Under the pieces are notes generated by a model. The model saw nothing but the letters and a program-made list of their open reading frames with translations, ran no database searches and was not told the DNA's origin. Below, piece by piece: positions 16,961 to 23,916 of a stretch of 64,000 nucleotides of DNA (the stretch's first letter is position 1; each line of letters begins with the position of its first letter). The translations under genes were made by a program, and so were the position numbers. Location: NCBI GenBank assembly GCA_052140165.1, contig JBKQUM010000048.1, forward strand, positions 55,629-119,628. The letters run 5' to 3'. Source of the stretch: Bog-473 sp052140165. GTDB taxonomy: Bacteria; Actinomycetota; Acidimicrobiia; Acidimicrobiales; RAAP-2.

Positions 16961-17625
16961 TGCCGGCGCACCGCAGCCGCGATACTGGTCGTCGCCACAC
17001 TCGCTCCGCTCGGGTTCGTCGCAGCGACGACACCGGCATCGGCAGCAACGATCGAGGGTGTTTCGACAACCACCAGCAGCCGTCGTCGGAGAGACCTACT
17101 CCAACCAACTTCAAGATGCCGTTTACGGGATACCGACATACGTCGCCATGAACGGCGGGTCCGGCTGTTCAGCCTCGAATTACGCCCGGGCGCTACCCAT
17201 CGGATTGTCGATGAGTTCCACCGGGCTGATCAGTGGCGTGCCCATTCTCCCGGAACAGGCTCTTTTGCATTGGTCTCGTCTTCCCAGGTTTCTATGAAGA
17301 AAACGCGGTCAGCACCATGACAGTGGGAACCGGTAACGCAACACTCGATGCCAGCCTGATACCTGAAGGCACCCAAGTCGCCATCGAGGTGGCCCCGCTG
17401 AACGCCAGCGCCCAGGTCGGCCCCGTGCTGGAATCCGTGTGTTCCGGGCTTCCCGGCGCCTCGGCAGCCCCGATCCGTTGGACCCCATTCTCCTCTTGCC
17501 GGCTGATGAATGCCTCAACATTGCGACTGAGCCCGTGCTCAACGGTTCATTATGACCGCGACCCTCGAATCGCGCTCGTAGCCGTGTGGCTCGTCATTGT
17601 TCTGCCCGCTCTTTTCACTCCATAG
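16961..17625 (+). pseudogene. Frameshifted secreted protein with a putative Ig (He_PIG) domain
   Basis: Three frames each carry part of one plausible protein. The first holds a signal-peptide core (AAAILVVATLAPLGFVAA ending TTPASA). The second holds VVGETYSNQLQDAVYGIP and LPIGLSMSSTGLISGVP, the classic putative-Ig pattern. The third holds TMTVGTGNATLDASLIPEG and following beta-rich sequence. Switches are needed near 17075 and near 17245, and the signal peptide itself lacks an in-frame ATG. No single frame gives a full product, so this is a decayed gene. The composition is lower in GC than the core genes. Confidence 0.55.
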
Positions 17626-17679
17626 CCCCCCGAAGGGACTTGACAAGTAATAGGAGCGTTGCCGGTACTGCAGCACCAT

Positions 17680-18378
17680 CTACTGAAGGTGTTCGCCGAA
17701 GAAGGCAATGATGCGCCTCCGAGCATCCTCGGCTGAGAGCTCGTGGTAACCACCACCGATGACCTTCCCCATTACTGCGAACAGAGCGCTGTCGTGGTCG
17801 TTGAGGAACGAGTGCCCGGCGTCCGGGTATTCCTTCACGTCGTGGGCCACGCCATTTGCCGTGAGCGCATGCTCCAACCGTTCGGCGGCACCACGAAGCG
17901 TACGATCCTTCGCGCCGAAACTGCCGACAATCGGACATGCCCCGGACAAGAAGCTCTCGGCGTCCTTTGGGACCTGCCCATAGTTGACGCTCGACGCCGA
18001 GAACCCGTGGCCCGGGGCAAGCAACAGAGCGAATCCGCCACCCATGCAGTAGCCGATAACGCCGATCTGACCCGTGCAGTCATCCCGGTCCGCCAACCAG
18101 TTGCGTACCGCGTCCACCTCGTCGAACGCTCTTCCTTGGCGGGCACGTAAATCGCGGAAGATGGAGCGCAGGCAAATCATCTTCTTGCCCCAGTGGAAGA
18201 AGTCCGGTGCGACGGCCAGGAAACCTTCTCCGGCCAACCAGTCGGTCTGGTTCCTTACGTCTTGGCTCATCCCAAGGGCATCGTGGATGACAACGATCCC
18301 CGGCCACGGCCCCTGGCCCGGCGGAGTTGCCATGTAGGTTGGCAGCTCACCGTGCGTGGGAATCCTCACCTCAACCAT
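17680..18378 (-). CDS. Dienelactone hydrolase family protein
   Basis: A 232-residue alpha/beta hydrolase of the DLH type. The nucleophile is Cys in GYCMGGG (the usual DLH GxCxGG elbow), the Asp is in FGAKDRTL and the His in DAGHSFLN. Upstream of these are the PGIVVIHDALG oxyanion segment and LAVAPDFF. Carboxymethylenebutenolidase activity is possible, but many homologues act on other esters. GGAGGTG before the ATG at 18378 decides the start. It lies within the lower-GC patch and appears intact, unlike its neighbours. Confidence 0.8.
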   Translation of the reverse strand: MVEVRIPTHGELPTYMATPPGQGPWPGIVVIHDALGMSQDVRNQTDWLAGEGFLAVAPDFFHWGKKMICLRSIFRDLRARQGRAFDEVDAVRNWLADRDDCTGQIGVIGYCMGGGFALLLAPGHGFSASSVNYGQVPKDAESFLSGACPIVGSFGAKDRTLRGAAERLEHALTANGVAHDVKEYPDAGHSFLNDHDSALFAVMGKVIGGGYHELSAEDARRRIIAFFGEHLQ

Positions 18379-18681
18379 CGCCCACCTCCACATCGTTCCA
18401 AGAGCTCAGACGCCTTCGTAGCCACCCTGATGATTCACGCCAAGAGGAGCGCGGTCGAGTCCCTGAGATGCAACCTCCCGATCCGACGCCATTGGCCGAA
18501 ATCGGTGCCGTCCGGTACGCGCACCGATATCGAGCGGCTCCTGTGCCCAGTCCGCCGGTGAGTGGACGGGCATTCCGATCGTGCCTGGTCACTCCGCGCC
18601 TCGTATCGCCGTCCTTCTGATGACGGTCATGGCCCGATCTGATCAGATTCGGCGGCCCACCGCTGGGCGCACTGGTTCGGT
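18379..18681. other. Intergenic, 303 nt, no gene recognised
   Basis: I see no convincing frame, RNA or repeat. It marks the right edge of the lower-GC patch. Confidence 0.5.
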
Positions 18682-19206
18682 TCACGCGGCGCCGAGCGGA
18701 TCGACGTCGCCCAGGGTCTCGAGCAACCGCTCGTCGACCAGGATCGGCGCCGGCACCGGCATACGCAGTGCCAGCACGATCCCGTCGGAAGGGCGACAGT
18801 CCACCCGCTCGCGACCCCCCGGGGTCATCACGTCGAGCTCGGCCAGCAGCGTCCCTTCCTCGCGACCCACCAGCCGCACCGCGATGACGTCGATGCGGGC
18901 CCGCTGGAGCACCTGCATGAACAGCTCGTGGGTCATGGGCCGACGACCCTCCATGCGACGCATCGCCTGGGCGATCGCCGTTCCCTCGGGCAGCCCCACC
19001 GGGAAGACGAGTGTGCGCATCGGCGGCTCCGACTCCACGAGGGTGACCGCGGGGTACTGCGAGGGCAGGTCGAGCACCACGTCCTCGACGTCCATGACCC
19101 GGAACGAAACGACGGGGGCGGACGGCGGGACCGAGGCCGAGGCCGGGGCCGGGCCTTGGGCGGTCGCCACCAGGGACGCCTCCGGCCCGGGCTCCACCTC
19201 GCTCAT
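18682..19206 (-). CDS. Bifunctional nuclease (BFN/DUF151) domain protein
   Basis: A 174-residue protein whose C-terminal 135 residues form a BFN domain, as in Thermotoga TM0160 and plant AtBBD nucleases. Seen are FPVGLPEGTAIAQAM, RRPMTHELFMQVLQ and the signature DCRPSDGIVLALRMPVPI-like segment near the end. A Pro/Ala/Ser-rich N-terminal tail of about 30 residues precedes it. The frame continues upstream inside rodA, but the ATG at 19206 overlaps the rodA stop as ATGA, giving translational coupling. The cellular substrate of bacterial BFN proteins is not settled. Confidence 0.85.
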   Translation of the reverse strand: MSEVEPGPEASLVATAQGPAPASASVPPSAPVVSFRVMDVEDVVLDLPSQYPAVTLVESEPPMRTLVFPVGLPEGTAIAQAMRRMEGRRPMTHELFMQVLQRARIDVIAVRLVGREEGTLLAELDVMTPGGRERVDCRPSDGIVLALRMPVPAPILVDERLLETLGDVDPLGAA

Positions 19207-20354
19207 CTGAACCTCCGGCGTGCGCCCACGCTCAGTGCCAGGCCGACGGCGGCGAAGAACACGAGCACCGCTGTCCCCCCATAGCTGACGAACGGGAGCG
19301 GGATCCCGGTGATGGGCATGATGCCCATGGTCATCCCGGCGTTCTGGAACACGCTGAAGGCGATGAACGCGAAAAGCCCGGCGCAGATCAGGCGGCCGAA
19401 GACGTCCCGTGCCACCACCGCGGCGTGCAGCACCCGCCAGGCGATCACGCCGAGCAGGGCCAGCAGCCCCACCGAACCGACGAATCCGAGCTGCTCCCCC
19501 ACCGCCGTGAAGATGAAGTCGGTCTGCTGCTCGGGCACGTAGCCGAGATTCGTCTGCGCTCCGTGACCGATCCCCGAGCCGAACAGCCCGCCCGACCCGA
19601 TGGCGTTCTTCGCCTGTTGCCCGTTGTAGATCGCCTCCTGCACGTACGGGTTCGTGCTGTGCGAATTCGGGTTCAAGAAGGTCGTCAGCCGTGCGATCTG
19701 GTAGTGGTGCAGCAGCCCGCCGTCCACGGCCACGAGCGCAACGAGGACAGTGCCGATGAGCAGCATCACCAGGATCCTGATCGGCAGGCCGGCCACCGCC
19801 AGCATGACGAGGAGCACGATCACCATGATCATCGCCGTGCCCAGGTCGGGCTGCAGCAGGACCAGCACGATCGGGATGCCGGCCATGATCAACAAACGGA
19901 AGACGTCGCGCCAGGCCAACCCCTCCTCGTCGCGGCGCGCGCAGTACGACGCCACGGCCAGGATGAGCGCCAGGACGGCGAATTCGGAGGGCTGCAATTG
20001 CAGCGGGCCCACGCTGAACCAGCGCGCGGCGCCCTGGGCGCTGCTCCCCACGACGAAGACGCCCACCAGCGCCAGCACGATCAACCAGTAGAGGACCGTG
20101 GCCAGGGGTTCGAGCCTCCGGTAGTCGAAGACGGCCACCACCAGCATGGTGATGACCCCGAGGACGACGAAGAGCCCCTGCTTCTTCAGGAAGGACTTGG
20201 GATCCTCGCCCTGGGCCAGCAACGGGCCGCGGGTCGCGGTGTAGACCATGACCACACCGATCACCGATACCAGCAGCGTGGCGACGACGAGGATCAGGTC
20301 GAACGGGGGGACGCTGCGGCGGGAGGCAACGTGTGTTCGGGCGAGTGTGGTCAT
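19203..20354 (-). CDS. rodA: Rod shape-determining SEDS peptidoglycan polymerase RodA
   Basis: A 383-residue ten-helix SEDS protein for lateral-wall or polar peptidoglycan synthesis. Motifs are GPLQLQPSEFAVLALILA, LLQPDLGTAM, GSGIGHGAQTNLGYVPEQ followed by TDFIFTAVGEQLGF (the catalytic-region Asp), and GIMPITGIPLPFVSYGG. These match RodA more closely than FtsW. The cognate class B PBP and mreBCD are not in the window. It is divergent from the MscS gene, with a 29-nt intergenic region, and is coupled to the BFN gene downstream. Confidence 0.9.
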   Translation of the reverse strand: MTTLARTHVASRRSVPPFDLILVVATLLVSVIGVVMVYTATRGPLLAQGEDPKSFLKKQGLFVVLGVITMLVVAVFDYRRLEPLATVLYWLIVLALVGVFVVGSSAQGAARWFSVGPLQLQPSEFAVLALILAVASYCARRDEEGLAWRDVFRLLIMAGIPIVLVLLQPDLGTAMIMVIVLLVMLAVAGLPIRILVMLLIGTVLVALVAVDGGLLHHYQIARLTTFLNPNSHSTNPYVQEAIYNGQQAKNAIGSGGLFGSGIGHGAQTNLGYVPEQQTDFIFTAVGEQLGFVGSVGLLALLGVIAWRVLHAAVVARDVFGRLICAGLFAFIAFSVFQNAGMTMGIMPITGIPLPFVSYGGTAVLVFFAAVGLALSVGARRRFR

Positions 20355-20371
20355 AACGCGGATTCCCGGCC

Positions 20372-20377
20372 AGAATA
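20372..20377 (-). promoter_or_regulatory. -10 box for rodA
   Basis: TATTCT on the minus strand, 17 nt before the rodA ATG. No clear -35 box. It lies inside the short divergent region shared with the MscS gene. Confidence 0.4.
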
Positions 20378-20383
20378 CCGGCC

Positions 20384-21343
20384 GTGACCCCTGCCTCCCT
20401 GGCGCCGACCGATGCCCTGGTGGGCACCCTCGGCACCGTCAATCAGGTCGACCAGGGCGGGGGCTGGCTCTACCACCTCCTGACCAAGCTGGGCGTGAGC
20501 CCGGACACGGCATCGACCGTCACCGACCTCATCATCCGCCCGCTCGGCATCATCTTCGTCGTCGTCGTGGCGCTCATCGCCGCTCGATACGGAGCGAAGG
20601 TCATCCGGCGCATCCTCGAGCGGGTCGCCACCCAGGCCGCCAACCGGTCCGGCTCGCAGCGGGCGGGGGCCCGGGTCGCCACCATGTCGGGCGTCGTGGC
20701 GAACATCTGGCGCTTCTTCGTCTTCGTGGTGGCGGGCGCCATCGTGCTCGGCATGCTCGGCATCAACCTCACCCCCCTGCTGGCCAGCGCGACCATCATC
20801 GGCGCCACGCTCGGCTTCGGGGCACAGCAGATCGTGCGCGACTACTTCTCGGGCATCCTGATGACGGTGGAGGACCAGTACAACGTCGGCGACTCCGTGA
20901 CGGTGGGCGGCGTCACCGGCGTCGTGGAGGACGTCACCATGCGCCTCACTCGATTCCGCGGCGTCGACGGCACCATGTACATCATCCCCAACGGTGACAT
21001 ACGCCTCGTCGGCAACCTCTCGCGCGGCTGGGCCCGCGCCGTCGTGGACCTCACCCTGCCCGGCGCGTCCGCCGCCGACCTCGATACCGTCCGGCGTGTC
21101 GTTGAGGAGGCGGCGCACCGCGTCGCCATGGATCCCGCGTTCGCCGCGCACTGCACCGAGCCGCCGCACCTCGTGGGCCTCCTCGCCGCGGACTCGTCGA
21201 CCATCACGATACGGGTGACCCTCCTGACGGTCCCGTCCCAACGCGACGCGCTGACCCGGGCCCTGCGCGAGCAGGCAGTGATCGCGCTGGCGCAGGCCCA
21301 CCTCTGGCCCGCCGAGGCCACGCCACCCGCCGCGCCGGGCTGA
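20384..21343 (+). CDS. MscS family mechanosensitive ion channel
   Basis: A 319-residue small-conductance mechanosensitive channel that opens under membrane tension. Two or three TM helices precede the pore helix LTPLLASATIIGATLGFGAQQ. The beta domain follows with VRDYFSGILMTVEDQYNVGD, GVVEDVTMRLTRFRGVDG and YIIPNGDI. The C-terminal alpha/beta vestibule domain is present. The start is a GTG 29 nt from the divergent rodA start. It ends 13 nt before the convergent aroE stop. Confidence 0.9.
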   Translation: MTPASLAPTDALVGTLGTVNQVDQGGGWLYHLLTKLGVSPDTASTVTDLIIRPLGIIFVVVVALIAARYGAKVIRRILERVATQAANRSGSQRAGARVATMSGVVANIWRFFVFVVAGAIVLGMLGINLTPLLASATIIGATLGFGAQQIVRDYFSGILMTVEDQYNVGDSVTVGGVTGVVEDVTMRLTRFRGVDGTMYIIPNGDIRLVGNLSRGWARAVVDLTLPGASAADLDTVRRVVEEAAHRVAMDPAFAAHCTEPPHLVGLLAADSSTITIRVTLLTVPSQRDALTRALREQAVIALAQAHLWPAEATPPAAPG

Positions 21344-21356
21344 GCCGGCGCGCGGC

Positions 21357-22256
21357 TCAGTCGTCCCTGGGACTGGCCGCCTCGGCTGCGCGCCACATGG
21401 CCTCCACCGGAGGCTCCACGCCGGTCCACAACACGAGCTGCGCCGCCGCCTGGTGCACGAGCATCCCGAGGCCGTCGAGCGCCGTCGCGCCACGCGCCAT
21501 CGCCTCGGCGAGCCACGGGGTCACGCGGGGCGCGTAGACCAGGTCTGCCGCCACCTGACCCGGTCCGAGCAGGTCCGGGGAGACGAGCCAGACCCCCGGG
21601 CCCCCGCCGTGGGCGGCCATGCCTGCCATCCCCACCGGCGTGGCGTTGACGACCAGATCGGCCGCCACCACGGCCGCGGCCACGGATCCGTCCGTCAGCG
21701 GCACGACCGAGCCCGCCGGACCCGCCAGGTCGGCCGCCTCGTAGGCCCGTTCGGGCGTCCGGTTCACGACCGCGACCTGGGCCGCCCCTCCCGCCGCCAG
21801 GGCGAGCACGACGGCCCGCGCGGCGCCGCCGGCACCCACCACGACGCAGCGCCGGCCCTCCGGGACGAACCCCGCACCGCGGGCCAGGGACGACACGAAC
21901 CCCTCGCCGTCGGTGTTGGTCCCGAACAGGGAACCGTCCCGGTTGACGACACAGTTGACGGCGCCCAGCCGGCGCGCCACGTCGCTGCACTCGTCCATGA
22001 GCGCAGCGACGTCCGCCTTGTGCGGCATGGTGACCGACAACCCGGTGATGCGGGACAAGCGCATCGCCTCGAGCGCCGCGGCCGCCTGGCCCGGGGGGAT
22101 CTCGAACGCGAAGGAGCGCCACGCGTCGGCCAACCCGAGCGCGGCGAAGGCGGCGTTGTGCAGGACGGGCGAGAGGGAGTGCGCCACCGGGCTGCCGATG
22201 ACGCCGACGATGGTGGTGCCGGCGTCGGCCTCCCGGCGGACGTCTGCCATCGTCAC
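21357..22256 (-). CDS. aroE: Shikimate 5-dehydrogenase
   Basis: A 299-residue NADP-dependent enzyme reducing 3-dehydroshikimate in aromatic amino acid synthesis. The N-terminal substrate domain has GSPVAHSLSPVLHNAAF and VTMPHK with the catalytic Lys. NTDGEGF holds the catalytic Asp. The nucleotide domain has VVGAGGAARAV and NRTPERA. It starts at a GTG that overlaps the mltG stop (GTGA); an ATG two codons later is also possible. It is the last gene of the alaS-ruvX-mltG-aroE operon, a common actinobacterial order. Confidence 0.93.
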   Translation of the reverse strand: MTMADVRREADAGTTIVGVIGSPVAHSLSPVLHNAAFAALGLADAWRSFAFEIPPGQAAAALEAMRLSRITGLSVTMPHKADVAALMDECSDVARRLGAVNCVVNRDGSLFGTNTDGEGFVSSLARGAGFVPEGRRCVVVGAGGAARAVVLALAAGGAAQVAVVNRTPERAYEAADLAGPAGSVVPLTDGSVAAAVVAADLVVNATPVGMAGMAAHGGGPGVWLVSPDLLGPGQVAADLVYAPRVTPWLAEAMARGATALDGLGMLVHQAAAQLVLWTGVEPPVEAMWRAAEAASPRDD

Positions 22257-23458
22257 GGGAGCCCCCGTGACTTCGCCAGCTGCTCGTTGGTCTGCTGCTC
22301 GGCGTAGGTGTCGGAGAAGGCCATGGTCCCGTTCTTGTTCACCAGCACGAAGAAGAGCCAGGCTCCCGCCGGCGGGTGCAGCGCGGCGTCCATGGCGTCC
22401 CTCGACGGCATGCAGATGGGCGTGGGCGGCAACCCGTTGTTGAGGTAGGTGTTGTAGGGCGACTGGATCTTCAGGTCCTGCGACGTCACCGGCCCGCCGT
22501 CCTGACCGAGCGCGTACAGAACTGTCGAGTCCATCTGCAGAGGCATGTCCTGGGCCAGGCGGTTGTAGATGACCCGCGCCACGTCGGGCATGTTGGCCGG
22601 AATGTAGCCCTCCTTCTCCACCACCGACGCCGCCGTGACCACCTGGTAGGGGGTGAGCCCGAACGCAGCCGCCGACGCCGTGCTCAACCCGGCGGCCTGG
22701 GCATCGTTGTCGAAACGATCCACCATGTCGCGCACGATGGTGACGTCGGTCTCCCCCGGGAGGATCAGGTAGTCCCCGGTCCCGAGCATCCCCTCGAGGT
22801 CGTTGGACCCCGGCGGCGAGAAGACCGAGTGCACCGCTCCGCTGGCCGCTGCCGCGGCGAACCCACCGGCGGCATGTCCGGGCAGGCTGTCCACCTGCGC
22901 GGCCACCTCGGAGAGCGTGAACCCGGGGCGCACGTCGACCGGGTAGATGTTGGGCCCCGCATCGAGGGTGGCCCGCACCTCCGAGAAGGTCTGGTTCTCA
23001 TGCAGGGCGTAGCTCCCGGGGAGCACGATGGGCGCGCCGTGGAAGAAGTCCGAGATCCGGAAGGCCAGCGAGCTGCTGATCACGTGCTGCTGGCTCAGCG
23101 AGTTGACGATGTCGTCCATCGACTCGTCCTCGTGGACCGTGACCACCACCTGGGGACCCTCCGGGCCGAGGGCGTGCGACTCCAGCTCGTACCAGAGCGT
23201 GAACGCCAGGACGAGGACGAGCAGCACCGCTCCGACCGCGGCCACCACCCGACGCCGGCGGCGGACCCGCGCCGAGCGGGCCGCCCTGCGCTCCGTCCGC
23301 GTCGGCCCGCCGTCGCCGGCCTCGGGGGCGCCGCCGGCCGTGTCCGCCGTATCCGCCGTATCCGTCCCGAAGGGAGTGTCGGGCGATTCGCCGGGCGCAG
23401 GCGGCTCGGGTTGCGGCCACGGCAAATCCTCGCCATCGGTGTCGTCGGGCCCGCTCAC
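22253..23458 (-). CDS. mltG: Endolytic peptidoglycan transglycosylase MltG
   Basis: A 401-residue YceG/MltG protein that cleaves nascent glycan strands and sets their length. An acidic, proline-rich cytoplasmic N-terminus (about 60 residues) is followed by RVRRRRR and a single TM helix (VVAAVGAVLLVLVLAFTLW). A LysM-like subdomain follows (DESMDDIVNSL), and then the YceG domain with the catalytic Glu in ASVVEKEG, plus YNRLAQDMPLQMDSTVLYAL and SPYNTYLNNGLPPTPI. It starts with a GTG overlapping the ruvX stop (GTGA). The long disordered N-terminus is usual in actinobacteria. Confidence 0.93.
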   Translation of the reverse strand: MSGPDDTDGEDLPWPQPEPPAPGESPDTPFGTDTADTADTAGGAPEAGDGGPTRTERRAARSARVRRRRRVVAAVGAVLLVLVLAFTLWYELESHALGPEGPQVVVTVHEDESMDDIVNSLSQQHVISSSLAFRISDFFHGAPIVLPGSYALHENQTFSEVRATLDAGPNIYPVDVRPGFTLSEVAAQVDSLPGHAAGGFAAAAASGAVHSVFSPPGSNDLEGMLGTGDYLILPGETDVTIVRDMVDRFDNDAQAAGLSTASAAAFGLTPYQVVTAASVVEKEGYIPANMPDVARVIYNRLAQDMPLQMDSTVLYALGQDGGPVTSQDLKIQSPYNTYLNNGLPPTPICMPSRDAMDAALHPPAGAWLFFVLVNKNGTMAFSDTYAEQQTNEQLAKSRGLP

Positions 23459-23916
23459 CCGTGATCCAACCAGGCCTGCAGCAGCACCATGGCCGCTGCG
23501 CTGTCGATCACCTTGCGCGCCGCCTTCCCCGTGCGGCCTGACGCCCTCAGGGAGCGCTGGGCCTCCACGGTGGTGAAGCGCTCGTCCACCGTCTCGACCG
23601 AGATCCCGAGGGGATCGAGGAGCACGCGCAGCTCGGAGACCTCCTGGAGCGCAGCCCTCGCCGCCGGGCCGACCTCGCCCGAGAGGCTGAGCGGGAGGCC
23701 GACCACCAGCGTGGACGCCTCGACCTCACGCACGGCATGGACGACGGCCGAGCGGTCCCGCGCCGGGTCGCCGCTGCGCTCGATCGTCCCCCACGGGCTC
23801 GCGATGCTGCGCCCGCTGTCGCTGAAGGCCACACCGATGCGCCTCGCCCCCAGATCGAGCGCTGCCACCCGACCACGACCGCGACGGCGACCGGAGCCGC
23901 CCCCGTCGTCGCTCAC
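23455..23916 (-). CDS. ruvX: Putative pre-16S rRNA nuclease / Holliday-junction resolvase-like (YqgF)
   Basis: A 153-residue YqgF/RuvX protein with an RNase H-like fold, involved in 16S rRNA 5'-end maturation. The fold is marked by ALDLGARRIGVA (first catalytic Asp), VVGLPLSLSGEVG, VETVDERFTT (Glu/Asp region) and IDSAAAMVLLQAWLD (last Asp). The first 15 residues are a Gly/Arg-rich extension. It starts with a GTG overlapping the alaS stop (GTGA). Confidence 0.92.
   Translation of the reverse strand: MSDDGGGSGRRRGRGRVAALDLGARRIGVAFSDSGRSIASPWGTIERSGDPARDRSAVVHAVREVEASTLVVGLPLSLSGEVGPAARAALQEVSELRVLLDPLGISVETVDERFTTVEAQRSLRASGRTGKAARKVIDSAAAMVLLQAWLDHG

Noticed and set aside
18682..20442. 586-codon frame containing the BFN nuclease
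   Set aside because: Everything before residue about 412 is rodA out of frame. The BFN gene starts at 19206 by an ATGA overlap.
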